This document shows, in pieces, positions 25,734 through 33,795 of a stretch of DNA of 64,000 nucleotides. The translations under genes were made by a program, and so were the position numbers. Where the stretch lies: positions 1 through 64,000 of the forward strand of contig CAZJQS010000021.1 of NCBI GenBank assembly GCA_964548175.1, in the 5' to 3' direction. Numbering within the stretch: position 1 is the first letter of the stretch; each line of letters opens with the position of its first letter. A model generated the notes under the pieces. That model ran no database searches and had not been told where the DNA came from. It worked only from the letters and a program-made list of their open reading frames with translations. The DNA comes from JANQPA01 sp964548175. GTDB lineage: Bacteria; Bacteroidota; Bacteroidia; Chitinophagales; Saprospiraceae.

Positions 25734-27008
25734 TTATTTGATTTTTTCCCAGTAATGATCAACTAAAACTCCCTTGTTTATAACAGGGAGTTTGCCAGTT
25801 TTAAAAAAATCCCCTTCTTCAACATCAATATCTGTAGCAAATTCAACCTCGTCCGCTATATCTTTATTTACTAAAGCTTGCAAGTGTAGAAAGTATTTAC
25901 CAGGGGGTAAAGGGAACTTTGGTATAGTACAAGTAACATAATGATTAGGAGGGATTTTAGCAAATGGAGAAGAAGAATGATAGTTGTTGCATATAAAACG
26001 TATATTTCCTTCTTGATCACAAAATATGATTCTAAAAATTACATTTTCTAAAACTTGTTTGGATTCATAAAATAATTTAATTGTGAATTTCTGACCTGAA
26101 AATAAAATATTAATAGGCTTTCTGCTTTCTGTCTCAAAAGCAACTTTCCTGAATAGCAATTTATGATTACCTCTTCTATCAGTCCTTTGCAAAAGGTCTA
26201 ATGTAGACTTTTGAGATTCATTAGTTAAGTATTTCTTTATAGCGCTAATCGTTTCTCCATTGAATGATATTATGCCTTTTTCAAGTATAGTTGTTTTTGT
26301 ACAGAGGTTTTGTATAGATGCCATATTGTGACTTACAAAAAGAACTGTCCTTCCTCCTTTTCTACTTACTTCTTGCATTTTACCTATGGCCTTATTTTGG
26401 AAATCAATATCTCCAACAGCTAAAACTTCATCCACTATTAATATTTCCGGTTCCAAGTGGGCTGCTACGGCAAATCCTAGTCGGACGGTCATGCCTGAGG
26501 AATATCTTTTCACCGGCGTATCCAAATAGCGCTCCACCCCTGCAAAAGCCACGATCTCATCCAGTTTTTTGCTTACTTCTGCTTTGGTCATGCCCAAGAT
26601 GGTGCCGTTCAGGTAGATGTTTTCTCTGCCTGTCAGTTCCGGGTGAAAGCCGGTGCCGACTTCTAAAAGTGAGGCAATTCGTCCTTTGGCTTTGATACTT
26701 CCAGTAGTCGGAGCTGTTACCTTACTAAGTAATTTCAGTAAAGTACTTTTTCCTGCTCCATTTTTTCCAATGATACCCAAGACTTCACCTTCTTTTACTT
26801 CAAAATTGATGTCGCGTAGCGCCCATACATACTCACTGTTCCCTCTGGAGGCCCGGTCATTGGTTTCCCCAATTTTTAGATAGGGATCTTCTTTTCCTCT
26901 GACGAGATGCCACCATCGGTTGAAGTCATGACTAAGGGTTCCTGTACCTACAAGACCGAGACGGTATTGTTTGGAGAGGTTGTCTACTTTTATTACGGTT
27001 TTTGACAT
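25734..27008 (-). CDS. wzt: Polysaccharide ABC exporter, ATP-binding protein (Wzt)
   Basis: The roughly 424-residue protein powers export of a finished polysaccharide chain through Wzm. The N-terminal nucleotide-binding domain is complete: Walker A GKNGAGKST (about residues 81-89), signature YSSGMTVRLGFA (about 169-180), Walker B ILIVDEVLAVGD (about 189-200) and H-loop FVSHNMAS. The C-terminal 150 residues form a Wzt-C-type beta-sandwich that in characterised systems recognises the chain end. I start at ATG 27008 (MSKTVIKVDNL); an upstream ATG at 27056 would put 16 residues of repeat DNA into the protein. By hand count the sequence is about 50% G+C above 26460 and about 30-38% below it, inside Walker B, suggesting exchange of the recognition part. 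Confidence 0.94.
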   Translation of the reverse strand: MSKTVIKVDNLSKQYRLGLVGTGTLSHDFNRWWHLVRGKEDPYLKIGETNDRASRGNSEYVWALRDINFEVKEGEVLGIIGKNGAGKSTLLKLLSKVTAPTTGSIKAKGRIASLLEVGTGFHPELTGRENIYLNGTILGMTKAEVSKKLDEIVAFAGVERYLDTPVKRYSSGMTVRLGFAVAAHLEPEILIVDEVLAVGDIDFQNKAIGKMQEVSRKGGRTVLFVSHNMASIQNLCTKTTILEKGIISFNGETISAIKKYLTNESQKSTLDLLQRTDRRGNHKLLFRKVAFETESRKPINILFSGQKFTIKLFYESKQVLENVIFRIIFCDQEGNIRFICNNYHSSSPFAKIPPNHYVTCTIPKFPLPPGKYFLHLQALVNKDIADEVEFATDIDVEEGDFFKTGKLPVINKGVLVDHYWEKIK

Positions 27009-27017
27009 ATTCTTTTC

Positions 27018-27051
27018 TTTACCGCGAAGGCGCGAAGAAGCGCCAAGCGAA
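27018..27051 (+). repeat. ACCGCGAAGGCGC repeat before wzt
   Basis: TTTACCGCGAAGGCGCGAAG followed by AAGCGCCAAGCG, a copy of the family seen at 1-85. It fills the gap between wzm and the wzt start codon, so it lies in the wzt leader on the transcript. Confidence 0.8.
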
Positions 27052-27061
27052 TCCAATAATA

Positions 27062-27937
27062 TTAGACGGTATCCATGAAGTTTTTCTCTGTCCGGTTAAA
27101 GATGACGGTTCCGGCCAATAATAGAATGGTCATAAAGCCAAAGCTATAGGCCAGATGTCCCCAGGAGAAGGTACCTTGTCCAAGAAAACCGTATTTAAAG
27201 GTCTCGATTACGGCGGTCATCGGGTTGAGAACAGCAACCCACTGATACTGTTCTGGAATTTGGCTCAGCGGGTAAATGACCGGTGTGGCATACATAGCCA
27301 ATTGAATACCAAATTGGAGTAGAAAGACCAGATCGCGGTATTTGGTGGTCATGGAGGTGATGACCAGTCCAAAGCCCAGGCCTAAACCTGCGAGCATGAC
27401 TACCAATAATGGAAACAATAAAGCATAGGCGTTCACCTGCGCCGGGGAGCCTTTAAGGGCAAAGTAGGCATAAAAGCCGAAGAAAAGGGCCAGCTGAATG
27501 CCGTATTTGATCATGTTGGAGACCACAATGCTTAATGGCGTCACCAGTCTGGGAAAATAGACCTTGCCGAAAATGTTTTGATTGTTCCTGAAAGTGTTGG
27601 CCACAGTGCTTAGACAGGTGGAAAAATAGTTCCAGTTGGTCACGCCGGCCAGGTAGAACAGCATGGGCGGCAGCCCGTCGGTCGGGATCTTGGCGATGCG
27701 GCCGAAGACGACCGTGAACATGAGCGTGGTCAGTATGGGCTGAATGAAATACCAGAGCGGCCCCAGTATGGTTTGTTTGTACATGGCCACAAAGTCTCTT
27801 CGCACGAAGAGCATCAGCAGGTCCCGGTATTGCCAGACTTCTTTTAGGTTGAGCTCAAAGAGGGATTTCTTGGGGGTGATGACGGTGTCCCATTGCTCGT
27901 CTTCTTTGATGGCCGGTTTGGTCGCTAATTTATTCAT
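27062..27937 (-). CDS. wzm: Polysaccharide ABC exporter, permease (Wzm)
   Basis: The 291-residue ABC-2 type permease pairs with Wzt. The cytoplasmic N-terminus carries the family segment LNLKEVWQYRDLLMLFVRRDF, followed by LGPLWYFIQPILTTLMFTVVF. About six hydrophobic spans follow, with the conserved YATPVIYPLSQIPEQYQWVA and LNPMTAVIETFKYGFLG. I prefer ATG 27937 (MNKLATKP), which overlaps the end of the upstream gene by 8 bases (ATGAATAA), over ATG 27970. It sits in the inner membrane and implies export of a pre-assembled chain. G+C-rich compared with the genes beyond 26.4 kb. Confidence 0.94.
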   Translation of the reverse strand: MNKLATKPAIKEDEQWDTVITPKKSLFELNLKEVWQYRDLLMLFVRRDFVAMYKQTILGPLWYFIQPILTTLMFTVVFGRIAKIPTDGLPPMLFYLAGVTNWNYFSTCLSTVANTFRNNQNIFGKVYFPRLVTPLSIVVSNMIKYGIQLALFFGFYAYFALKGSPAQVNAYALLFPLLVVMLAGLGLGFGLVITSMTTKYRDLVFLLQFGIQLAMYATPVIYPLSQIPEQYQWVAVLNPMTAVIETFKYGFLGQGTFSWGHLAYSFGFMTILLLAGTVIFNRTEKNFMDTV

Positions 27938-28925
27938 GTTGGTGTTCGAGGCTTTTCGTCTTTGATTCAAAGGGGTGGGGCGCCAGGGGCAGCCGCGCCA
28001 GGTTGTGCGAACGTTCGGTCAGGCCTGTTGTCCGGGCATTCCTGATGTCGTGGACGATCTGTATGGCTTTTTGGGTTTCCAGCAGCCGGAAGCCGTTGCC
28101 CTTGAGGATTTCTTCGTAAGAACGGGTGTGGAGGTCGTTGAAGCCGCCGCTGAATTCGAATTCTTTGCCTTCGATCTGTAGGGAGCGATAGGTGCGGGCG
28201 CCCTGCGCCTTAATGGCTTCGGGAATGACGTCGTAGTTGATGCTGAGAAACCAGCGTACGCGGGCGCGTTCGAGCTCCAGGTAGCCGGCCGCCCGGTCGT
28301 GGGTATGCAGGTGCACGACATTTTCTTTCAGGTCGCCGAATATCCAGCAGAGCATGTCGAAAAAGTGAACGCCTATATTGGTGGCGATGCCGCCGGATTT
28401 GCTGAGGTCGCCTTTCCAGGAGGTGTAGTACCAGTGTCCCCTGGAAGTCAGGTAGGTCAGGTCTACGTCATAGACCTTATCCTTAGGGCCTTCGTCCACC
28501 TGCTTTTTGAGTTCGATCACGCTGGGGTGGAGGCGAAGCTGGAGGATGTTATAGACGTTGCGGCCGGTTTCGGCTTCCATTTCCGCCAGGGCGTCCAGGT
28601 TCCAGGGATTGAGCACCAGGGGTTTTTCGCAGATCACGTCGGCCCCCACGCGCAGTCCGAAGCGGATGTGGGCGTCGTGTAGGTAGTTGGGGGAGCAGAC
28701 ACTCAGGAAATCCAGTTGCGTCCCTCTTCGTTTTAGTTTTTCGATATGGCGATCGAAGCGTTCGTACTCCACAAAGAAATCGGCATTGGGAAAATAGCTG
28801 TCGATGATGCCTACTGAGTCGAATCTGTCCAGGGCGGCGATCAGCTGGTTATCGGTTTCTTTGATGGCCTGCATATGTCGGGGCGCCACGTAGCCGGCTG
28901 CGCCGATCAGGGCAAAATTTTTCAT
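27930..28925 (-). CDS. wbpB: UDP-GlcNAc-uronate 3-dehydrogenase (WbpB/WlbA)
   Basis: The 331-residue Gfo/Idh/MocA oxidoreductase has the diagnostic N-terminus MKNFALIGAAGYVAPRHMQAI. The catalytic-loop motif is E100-K101-P102 in CEKPLVLNPWNLDAL, and substrate-side segments are QLRLHPSVIEL and GGIATNIGVHFFDML. WbpB/WlbA oxidises C3 of UDP-GlcNAcA using bound NAD. Characterised members regenerate the cofactor by reducing 2-oxoglutarate to 2-hydroxyglutarate. The product is aminated by WbpE (38831-39958) and acetylated by WbpD, the next gene, with a 4-base overlap. Confidence 0.95.
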   Translation of the reverse strand: MKNFALIGAAGYVAPRHMQAIKETDNQLIAALDRFDSVGIIDSYFPNADFFVEYERFDRHIEKLKRRGTQLDFLSVCSPNYLHDAHIRFGLRVGADVICEKPLVLNPWNLDALAEMEAETGRNVYNILQLRLHPSVIELKKQVDEGPKDKVYDVDLTYLTSRGHWYYTSWKGDLSKSGGIATNIGVHFFDMLCWIFGDLKENVVHLHTHDRAAGYLELERARVRWFLSINYDVIPEAIKAQGARTYRSLQIEGKEFEFSGGFNDLHTRSYEEILKGNGFRLLETQKAIQIVHDIRNARTTGLTERSHNLARLPLAPHPFESKTKSLEHQHE

Positions 28926-29500
28926 ACGGGTGATTTTTGGACCTGGTTATCTTTCAAATAGTAATATTGACCGGAGACGATGCACTCGGCTCTGCCGTCT
29001 GCATTGAAGTGCAGTCGATGTCCCTGCTCGCTCATCCATCCGATCTGCCGGCCGGGATTGCCGACGATGAGGGCGTAATCCGGCACGGCTTTGGTGATCA
29101 CGGCGCCGGCGCCGATAAAGGCGTACCTTCCGATATCATAACCGCAGACGATGGTGGCGTTGGCGCCGATGGTCGCTCCCTGTTTTACCAGCGTTCTTTG
29201 ATATTCATTTTTCCGAATCACCGCCGAGCGCGGATTGATGACGTTGGTAAAGACCATGGAGGGCCCCAGAAACACATCGTCTTCGCAGATCACGCCTTCG
29301 TATATGCTGACGTTGTTCTGTACTTTCACATTATTTCCCAGCACCACATTATTGGCCACAAATACGTTCTGCCCCAGGCTGCAACCTTTCCCGATCACTG
29401 CCTTCGGCATAATGTGACAAAAATGCCACACCTTGCTGCCCGCCCCGATCTGGGCGCCTTCGTCGATGACAGCAGTGGGATGCTGGAAAAAGTCGGACAT
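28922..29500 (-). CDS. wbpD: UDP-GlcNAc3NA N-acetyltransferase (WbpD/WlbB)
   Basis: A 192-residue left-handed beta-helix acetyltransferase that transfers acetyl from acetyl-CoA to the 3-amino group of UDP-2-acetamido-3-amino-2,3-dideoxyglucuronate. The hexapeptide coils are clear (IGAGSKVWHFCHIM, IGKGCSLGQNVFVANNV, LGNNVKVQNNVSIYEGV). The loop VFTNVINPRSAVIRKNEYQ is specific to the WbpD/WlbB group, and the coil IGANATIVCGYDIGRYAFIG closes the core, ending in VGNPGRQIGWMS. It overlaps wbpB by 4 bases, and the pair forms the middle steps of the diamino-uronic acid pathway. Confidence 0.95.
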   Translation of the reverse strand: MSDFFQHPTAVIDEGAQIGAGSKVWHFCHIMPKAVIGKGCSLGQNVFVANNVVLGNNVKVQNNVSIYEGVICEDDVFLGPSMVFTNVINPRSAVIRKNEYQRTLVKQGATIGANATIVCGYDIGRYAFIGAGAVITKAVPDYALIVGNPGRQIGWMSEQGHRLHFNADGRAECIVSGQYYYLKDNQVQKSPV

Positions 29501-29558
29501 TTTAATGCTATTCTTTTGGTAGAATTTTTTATTGCTGGGTTGAGAAGACGCTGGCTTT

Positions 29559-29591
29559 TTTTTACCGCTAAGACGCGAAGGAACGCTAAGG
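29559..29591 (+). repeat. ACCGC repeat between wzc and wbpD
   Basis: TTTACCGCTAAGACGCGAAG followed by GAACGCTAAGG, a copy of the family at 1-85, in the 150-base gap between the wzc stop and the wbpD start. Confidence 0.8.
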
Positions 29592-29650
29592 TAGAGTTTT
29601 TTTTATGCAAATTCCCGCGAATAACCGATAACGTGTAACCAACAACAACC

Positions 29651-32047
29651 TTAATTTCGCTGTAAAATCCTCCACTTGCGCTTCTTCTTATCGTCATCGT
29701 AATAGCCGTAGCCGTAGCCATAGCCGTATCCGTAACCATAACCGTAGCTATAACCGTAACCATAGCCGCTTTTTCTTTTCACTCCATTCAGCACGATGCC
29801 CATTTTCGGGAGTTTTCCTTTTTGATAAATATCGTCGATCATTTTGATCAGGCCTTTTTTGGTCTTGCCCGAGCGGACGACGATGATGGACTTATCGACC
29901 AAGTCTTTGAATAATAACGCGTCAGTCACCAAGCCGACCGGCGGGGTGTCTATCAGGATACGCTCATAGTGTTGTTTAAGGCGCCGGATCAATTCCTGCG
30001 TTTCGGGCAGCATGATCAATTCGGCTGGGTTGGGAGGAATTGCGCCGCAGGAAATAAAGTCGATATTATTGTAGTTGTCTAAAGGTTGGATGATCTCTTC
30101 CAGTCGGGCGCTGCCCACCAGGTAGTGGGTTAGGCCGATGCCTTCTGACGTACCCGTCAGGTACCTGGATAGTTTAGGCTTTCTCAGGTCAAACCCCAGC
30201 AGTATGGTCTTTTTCCCGGAAAGCGCCTCGCTGATGCCCAGATTGATGGTGATGAAGCTTTTGCCTTCGCCGCTGACGGAAGAAGTGACCAGGATGGTTT
30301 GATGGTCTTTATCGACCGTCTGCACATATTGAAGGTTGGTGCGCAACAAGCGGAACATTTCTGCAATGGAAGAGCGGCTGCTTTTTCGGATGACGATGGC
30401 TTGATTTTTAGGAGATTGTCCGATGGAACCCAGGAAGGGCGTACGGGTGATCGCTTCAATATCCTGCTGGTGATAAATGTTATTGTCCAGGAAATACAGC
30501 AGCAGAATAATCCCAGCCGGCAATGCAAGGCCTAAAAATATACTCAGCAGGAAAAAACGTTGACGATTAGGGGCCACCACCCCCATATTGATTACAGGTT
30601 CCAGAACGCGCAGATTGGATACCTGCGCGGCAATAGAAAGGGCGGTTTCTTCCTTTTTCTGGAGTAAATAAAGGAAAAGGGATTCTTTGATCTGCTGCTG
30701 CCGCATGATTTGCAGTAGCTCCCTTTGATTGGTTGGGATGGTATTCAGGCTGGATTCGATAGGTCCTATACGCTCCTGAATAAGCGCTTTTTTGCGGTTG
30801 ATTTCTTCTATGAGGGTCTTAATACCCAGAAGAATATTTTCTCTTAGAAAGTCCAGACGCTCATCATAGGTAGCATAAGCAGGGTTTTCACTGGTCGCAC
30901 TTTCCAGGAAATTCTTTCTGTCAAAAATGATGTTGTTGTATTCCTGGATGTTTTGGAGCATGGAGCCCTGGATCATTTCGGAAGTAACCGGGAGTATGGC
31001 GTATTTATTAGAATCGGCGTTCAGGTAGTTTTTAAAATTAATGATGAGTTCTTCATTCAGTTGAAGATTGACTAATTCGTTATCAGCTTGATTGGTTTTA
31101 GAAATATACTCAGACGCTCGAGATTCAATACTTAGAGGAAAGCTATTAGATTGTCTATACCCTTCTACTTCTTTTTCTACATCATAAAGTTCGTTGGTGA
31201 TAAATGCCAATCTTTCATCGATAAACTGGAGCGTTTTTTGGCCGGATTCATTCTTTTTCTCGATCACGCTGGTGTTGTATACACCAATCAAAGTTTCAAT
31301 AATATCAATGGCTTTATAAGGGTTTTCATCACGCATGCCTATAGAAATGACGTTGGAGCCCCCAATACCATTCATTGTAAGTTTTTGGGCATATTTTCTG
31401 GCTACAGAGGAGGGAGATTGAACTCTAATCAGATATGTTGCATCATTATCAATATTAAATCGACGACTTAATATGAAGTTGACTCTTTTAAAAACAAAAG
31501 GCTCATCAAAGAAATGTAGGAGCGTGTCGTTTTCGCCCTGGAAGAGGATGAATCTCTCATTATCGAGTGTTTTTATCTTGAAGGAGGTTCCATAGGCTTC
31601 ATTTATGGGGGTAGCCTCAGAGATGTAAACTGGGCAGGAATGGTATGCATCCGATGTCTTAATCCTGCCTTCCTGGTTATAAGAAAATTGTAATTCCAGC
31701 GAATCAACGACCTTTCTCATCATGGAACTGGATCCAAATATTTGAAGCTCATTTTCCATCATAGAGCTCCCAGGTTTAAAGCCTAGTTCTTGTGCAATAA
31801 TGTTTTCAGATATAGGCTGTTGTTGGTCTTCATTTACAAGTACTCTTCCAGAGACAGAGTATATATTAGGCGTATATCTCAGAATAGCCCAGGCCGCAGC
31901 ATAACTGATAATCAGACCCAACACAATCCAATACCACCTGCCCAAGAGCAAATAGAAGATTCGCTTCAGGTCGAACTCCTGATTTTGGGAACCATTTTCA
32001 TGCATCCCATTCATGCCGTTCATCGTTTCTGTTCCCATAGTACTCAT
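29651..32047 (-). CDS. wzc: Polysaccharide co-polymerase and tyrosine autokinase (Wzc)
   Basis: The 798-residue protein is a bacterial tyrosine kinase of the Wzc type. A Wzz domain is framed by two membrane spans (about residues 36-56 and 500-523) with a periplasmic coiled part. The cytoplasmic kinase has Walker A SSVSGEGKSFITINL, Walker A' LLGFDLRKPKLS and Walker B ILIDTPPVGLVTDALLF. The C-terminus is an unusual run of GY dipeptides (12 tyrosines after KRKS, then YDDDKKKRK), the autophosphorylation cluster. In known systems phosphorylation cycles control chain length and export. It acts with Wza, encoded 3 bases upstream, and the PHP phosphatase further upstream. Confidence 0.96.
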   Translation of the reverse strand: MSTMGTETMNGMNGMHENGSQNQEFDLKRIFYLLLGRWYWIVLGLIISYAAAWAILRYTPNIYSVSGRVLVNEDQQQPISENIIAQELGFKPGSSMMENELQIFGSSSMMRKVVDSLELQFSYNQEGRIKTSDAYHSCPVYISEATPINEAYGTSFKIKTLDNERFILFQGENDTLLHFFDEPFVFKRVNFILSRRFNIDNDATYLIRVQSPSSVARKYAQKLTMNGIGGSNVISIGMRDENPYKAIDIIETLIGVYNTSVIEKKNESGQKTLQFIDERLAFITNELYDVEKEVEGYRQSNSFPLSIESRASEYISKTNQADNELVNLQLNEELIINFKNYLNADSNKYAILPVTSEMIQGSMLQNIQEYNNIIFDRKNFLESATSENPAYATYDERLDFLRENILLGIKTLIEEINRKKALIQERIGPIESSLNTIPTNQRELLQIMRQQQIKESLFLYLLQKKEETALSIAAQVSNLRVLEPVINMGVVAPNRQRFFLLSIFLGLALPAGIILLLYFLDNNIYHQQDIEAITRTPFLGSIGQSPKNQAIVIRKSSRSSIAEMFRLLRTNLQYVQTVDKDHQTILVTSSVSGEGKSFITINLGISEALSGKKTILLGFDLRKPKLSRYLTGTSEGIGLTHYLVGSARLEEIIQPLDNYNNIDFISCGAIPPNPAELIMLPETQELIRRLKQHYERILIDTPPVGLVTDALLFKDLVDKSIIVVRSGKTKKGLIKMIDDIYQKGKLPKMGIVLNGVKRKSGYGYGYSYGYGYGYGYGYGYGYYDDDKKKRKWRILQRN

Positions 32048-32050
32048 AAT

Positions 32051-32833
32051 TTATCTGGTCACTAAGGTAACGATAATGGTTACCAAAGACAAGGCGGCCG
32101 AGCCGAAAGAGAGCGCTCTGGAAAAGGGATCGGCTACGGTAGCTACCCTGGCCCTGATGGGCTCTACATAAATATAATCATTCTGTTGCAGGTAAAAGAA
32201 AGGCGATTCAAAGACTTCGGGTGATTGAAGATTGAGCCTGGCGTATTTTCTGAAGCCATCCTCTTCTCTGGCCACTAAAACATTGGCGCGATTGGCATAA
32301 TTGGTGAAATCCCCCGACAATCCGATGGCTTCTAATACAGTTATCCGTTGATTGGAAACTTGTACCGTTCCCGGACGATTGACCTCTCCTGAAACCGTTA
32401 CTTTAAAGTTCAATAACCTTATATTGATAACTGCATTTTTCAGGTATGGGCGTATTTCGGCAGCTATGTTTTCTTTTATTTCCCTGATTGTCAGCCCTTC
32501 CACCTTAATCGGACCAATAGTTGGAAGATCAACATAGCCTTCGTTATCTACCAAATATCCTGTGAACAACCCTATGTTTTGAGTATTTTGAACCAAACCT
32601 ATATTATTGCCTACTCCCTGGTCCAAATTAAACGGGGCAGCCGCTTCAGGAGGAGTTGAACTTATTTGTATACTCAACAAATCCTGCGGCATGATCCTCA
32701 GATCCACAAAATTATCGATCGCCTGCGGCGGCAGGTTCCCGTCGATGGGCTGGAAGGAGACCAGCTCGGGGTAGCGGACGCAGGAGGTGGTTAGTAAAAA
32801 AGCCAGGATAGTTATGTAAAGTAAGTGCTTCAT
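32051..32833 (-). CDS. wza: Outer membrane polysaccharide export lipoprotein (Wza-like)
   Basis: A 260-residue polysaccharide export protein. The signal peptide MKHLLYITILAFLLTTSC ends in a lipoprotein cysteine (C18). The Poly_export domain follows (DNFVDLRIMPQDLLSIQI, then LFTGYLVDNEGYVDLPTIG with KVEGLTIREIKENI). A SLBB domain comes next (VTVSGEVNRPGTVQVSN). A hydrophobic C-terminal segment (FGSAALSLVTIIVTLVTR) is typical of Bacteroidota members and may insert in the membrane. It forms the outer membrane channel together with Wzc. Confidence 0.94.
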   Translation of the reverse strand: MKHLLYITILAFLLTTSCVRYPELVSFQPIDGNLPPQAIDNFVDLRIMPQDLLSIQISSTPPEAAAPFNLDQGVGNNIGLVQNTQNIGLFTGYLVDNEGYVDLPTIGPIKVEGLTIREIKENIAAEIRPYLKNAVINIRLLNFKVTVSGEVNRPGTVQVSNQRITVLEAIGLSGDFTNYANRANVLVAREEDGFRKYARLNLQSPEVFESPFFYLQQNDYIYVEPIRARVATVADPFSRALSFGSAALSLVTIIVTLVTR

Positions 32834-32915
32834 TAATGTTGTTGTGTTGTTGTTCTTTTGCCTTGCTGCGAAAGAACAAAACCTGCCTTGGTTAGGACTC
32901 CGGCGGGCAGGAAAT

Positions 32916-33665
32916 CTACTGATAAAACAATTCCTTATTCCTGAACCGATACTCCTCCAGCACCTTCACCACTTTTTTATCCAGCAGGGCATCGTGTAGT
33001 TTATCTGCATGATGCTCGTTGTGGAGGTCGGTGCCGGCGAGGTCGATCAGACCTGCTTTGAGGAGGTCTTTGGCATTGGTTTCCACGTCTTTACCGTAAT
33101 GTCCGGTCAAAGATAGGAGGTTTAGCTGTAAAAGGCAGCCTAATTCTTTGAGTCGGCGGTATTTATCCATCTTGCCTTCCCAGAATAGGTAGCGTTCGGG
33201 ATGGGCCAGCACGGGCTGGTAGCCTTTGATCTGTAAGTTGAACAGGTATTCTTCCAGCTGGGGCGGCGGACTGAAAAAGGACATTTCCACGAGTACGTAG
33301 TTGTCTTTCAGGGTCAGCAGTTCTTTTTTCTCGAGCAGTTCTGCAAAGTGCTCGTCCATAAAGTATTCGGCGGCGGCGCCTACTTGTATGTCGATCTCTT
33401 CTATTTCGAGGGCTTCGTTCAGCTCGGCTAGTCCTTCAAGTATGCTCTCTTTGGTGTTGGGAAAAAATTCTTTGTATACGTGGGGCGTGGTAATGACTTT
33501 CCGGTAGCCCATCTCGGCCATCTGCCGCAGGAGTTCCAGACTGGTGGATACATCGGGGGCGCCGTCGTCTATTCCGGGAATGAGATGGGAGTGGATGTCT
33601 ACGCCCAGGATGGAGTAGTTGGTGGTTATTTCTTTCTTTTTGTTCTTTTTGAAAATGTTGAACAT
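32916..33665 (-). CDS. CpsB/YwqE-type tyrosine-protein phosphatase
   Basis: The 249-residue PHP-domain phosphatase has the metal-binding motif DIHSHLIPGIDDG (D23, H25, H27 and D33-D34). Further motifs are ITTPHVYKEFF, the strand VLVEMSFFSPP, LAHPERYLF, and DLAGTDLHNEHH near the C-terminus. Such enzymes dephosphorylate the tyrosine cluster of the BY-kinase and so reset Wzc. Its position just before wza and wzc on the same strand fits this role. Confidence 0.93.
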   Translation of the reverse strand: MFNIFKKNKKKEITTNYSILGVDIHSHLIPGIDDGAPDVSTSLELLRQMAEMGYRKVITTPHVYKEFFPNTKESILEGLAELNEALEIEEIDIQVGAAAEYFMDEHFAELLEKKELLTLKDNYVLVEMSFFSPPPQLEEYLFNLQIKGYQPVLAHPERYLFWEGKMDKYRRLKELGCLLQLNLLSLTGHYGKDVETNAKDLLKAGLIDLAGTDLHNEHHADKLHDALLDKKVVKVLEEYRFRNKELFYQ

Positions 33666-33687
33666 GGTGTTGTTTGCAGCTTTTTTT

Positions 33688-33776
33688 TACCGCAAAGGCG
33701 CTAAGGTTTTTTTTGTTTTTTACCGCAAAGGCGCTAAGGGGGCTAATGTTTTGCGTTCTTCGCGTCTTGGCGGTAA
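33688..33776. repeat. ACCGC repeat cluster with an inverted pair
   Basis: Two forward units (TTTACCGCAAAGGCGCTAAG at about 33688-33706 and again from 33720) are followed by an inverted unit, TTCGCGTCTTGGCGGTAAAG (33757-33776). The last two face each other and can fold into an imperfect hairpin. It lies between the phosphatase gene and the epimerase gene. Confidence 0.8.
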
Positions 33777-33795
33777 AGAAAAACTTTGCTCAAAG

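Noticed and set aside
27008..27056. A 16-residue N-terminal extension of Wzt
   Set aside because: The extra codons are made of the ACCGC repeat; the conserved protein begins at the ATG at 27008.
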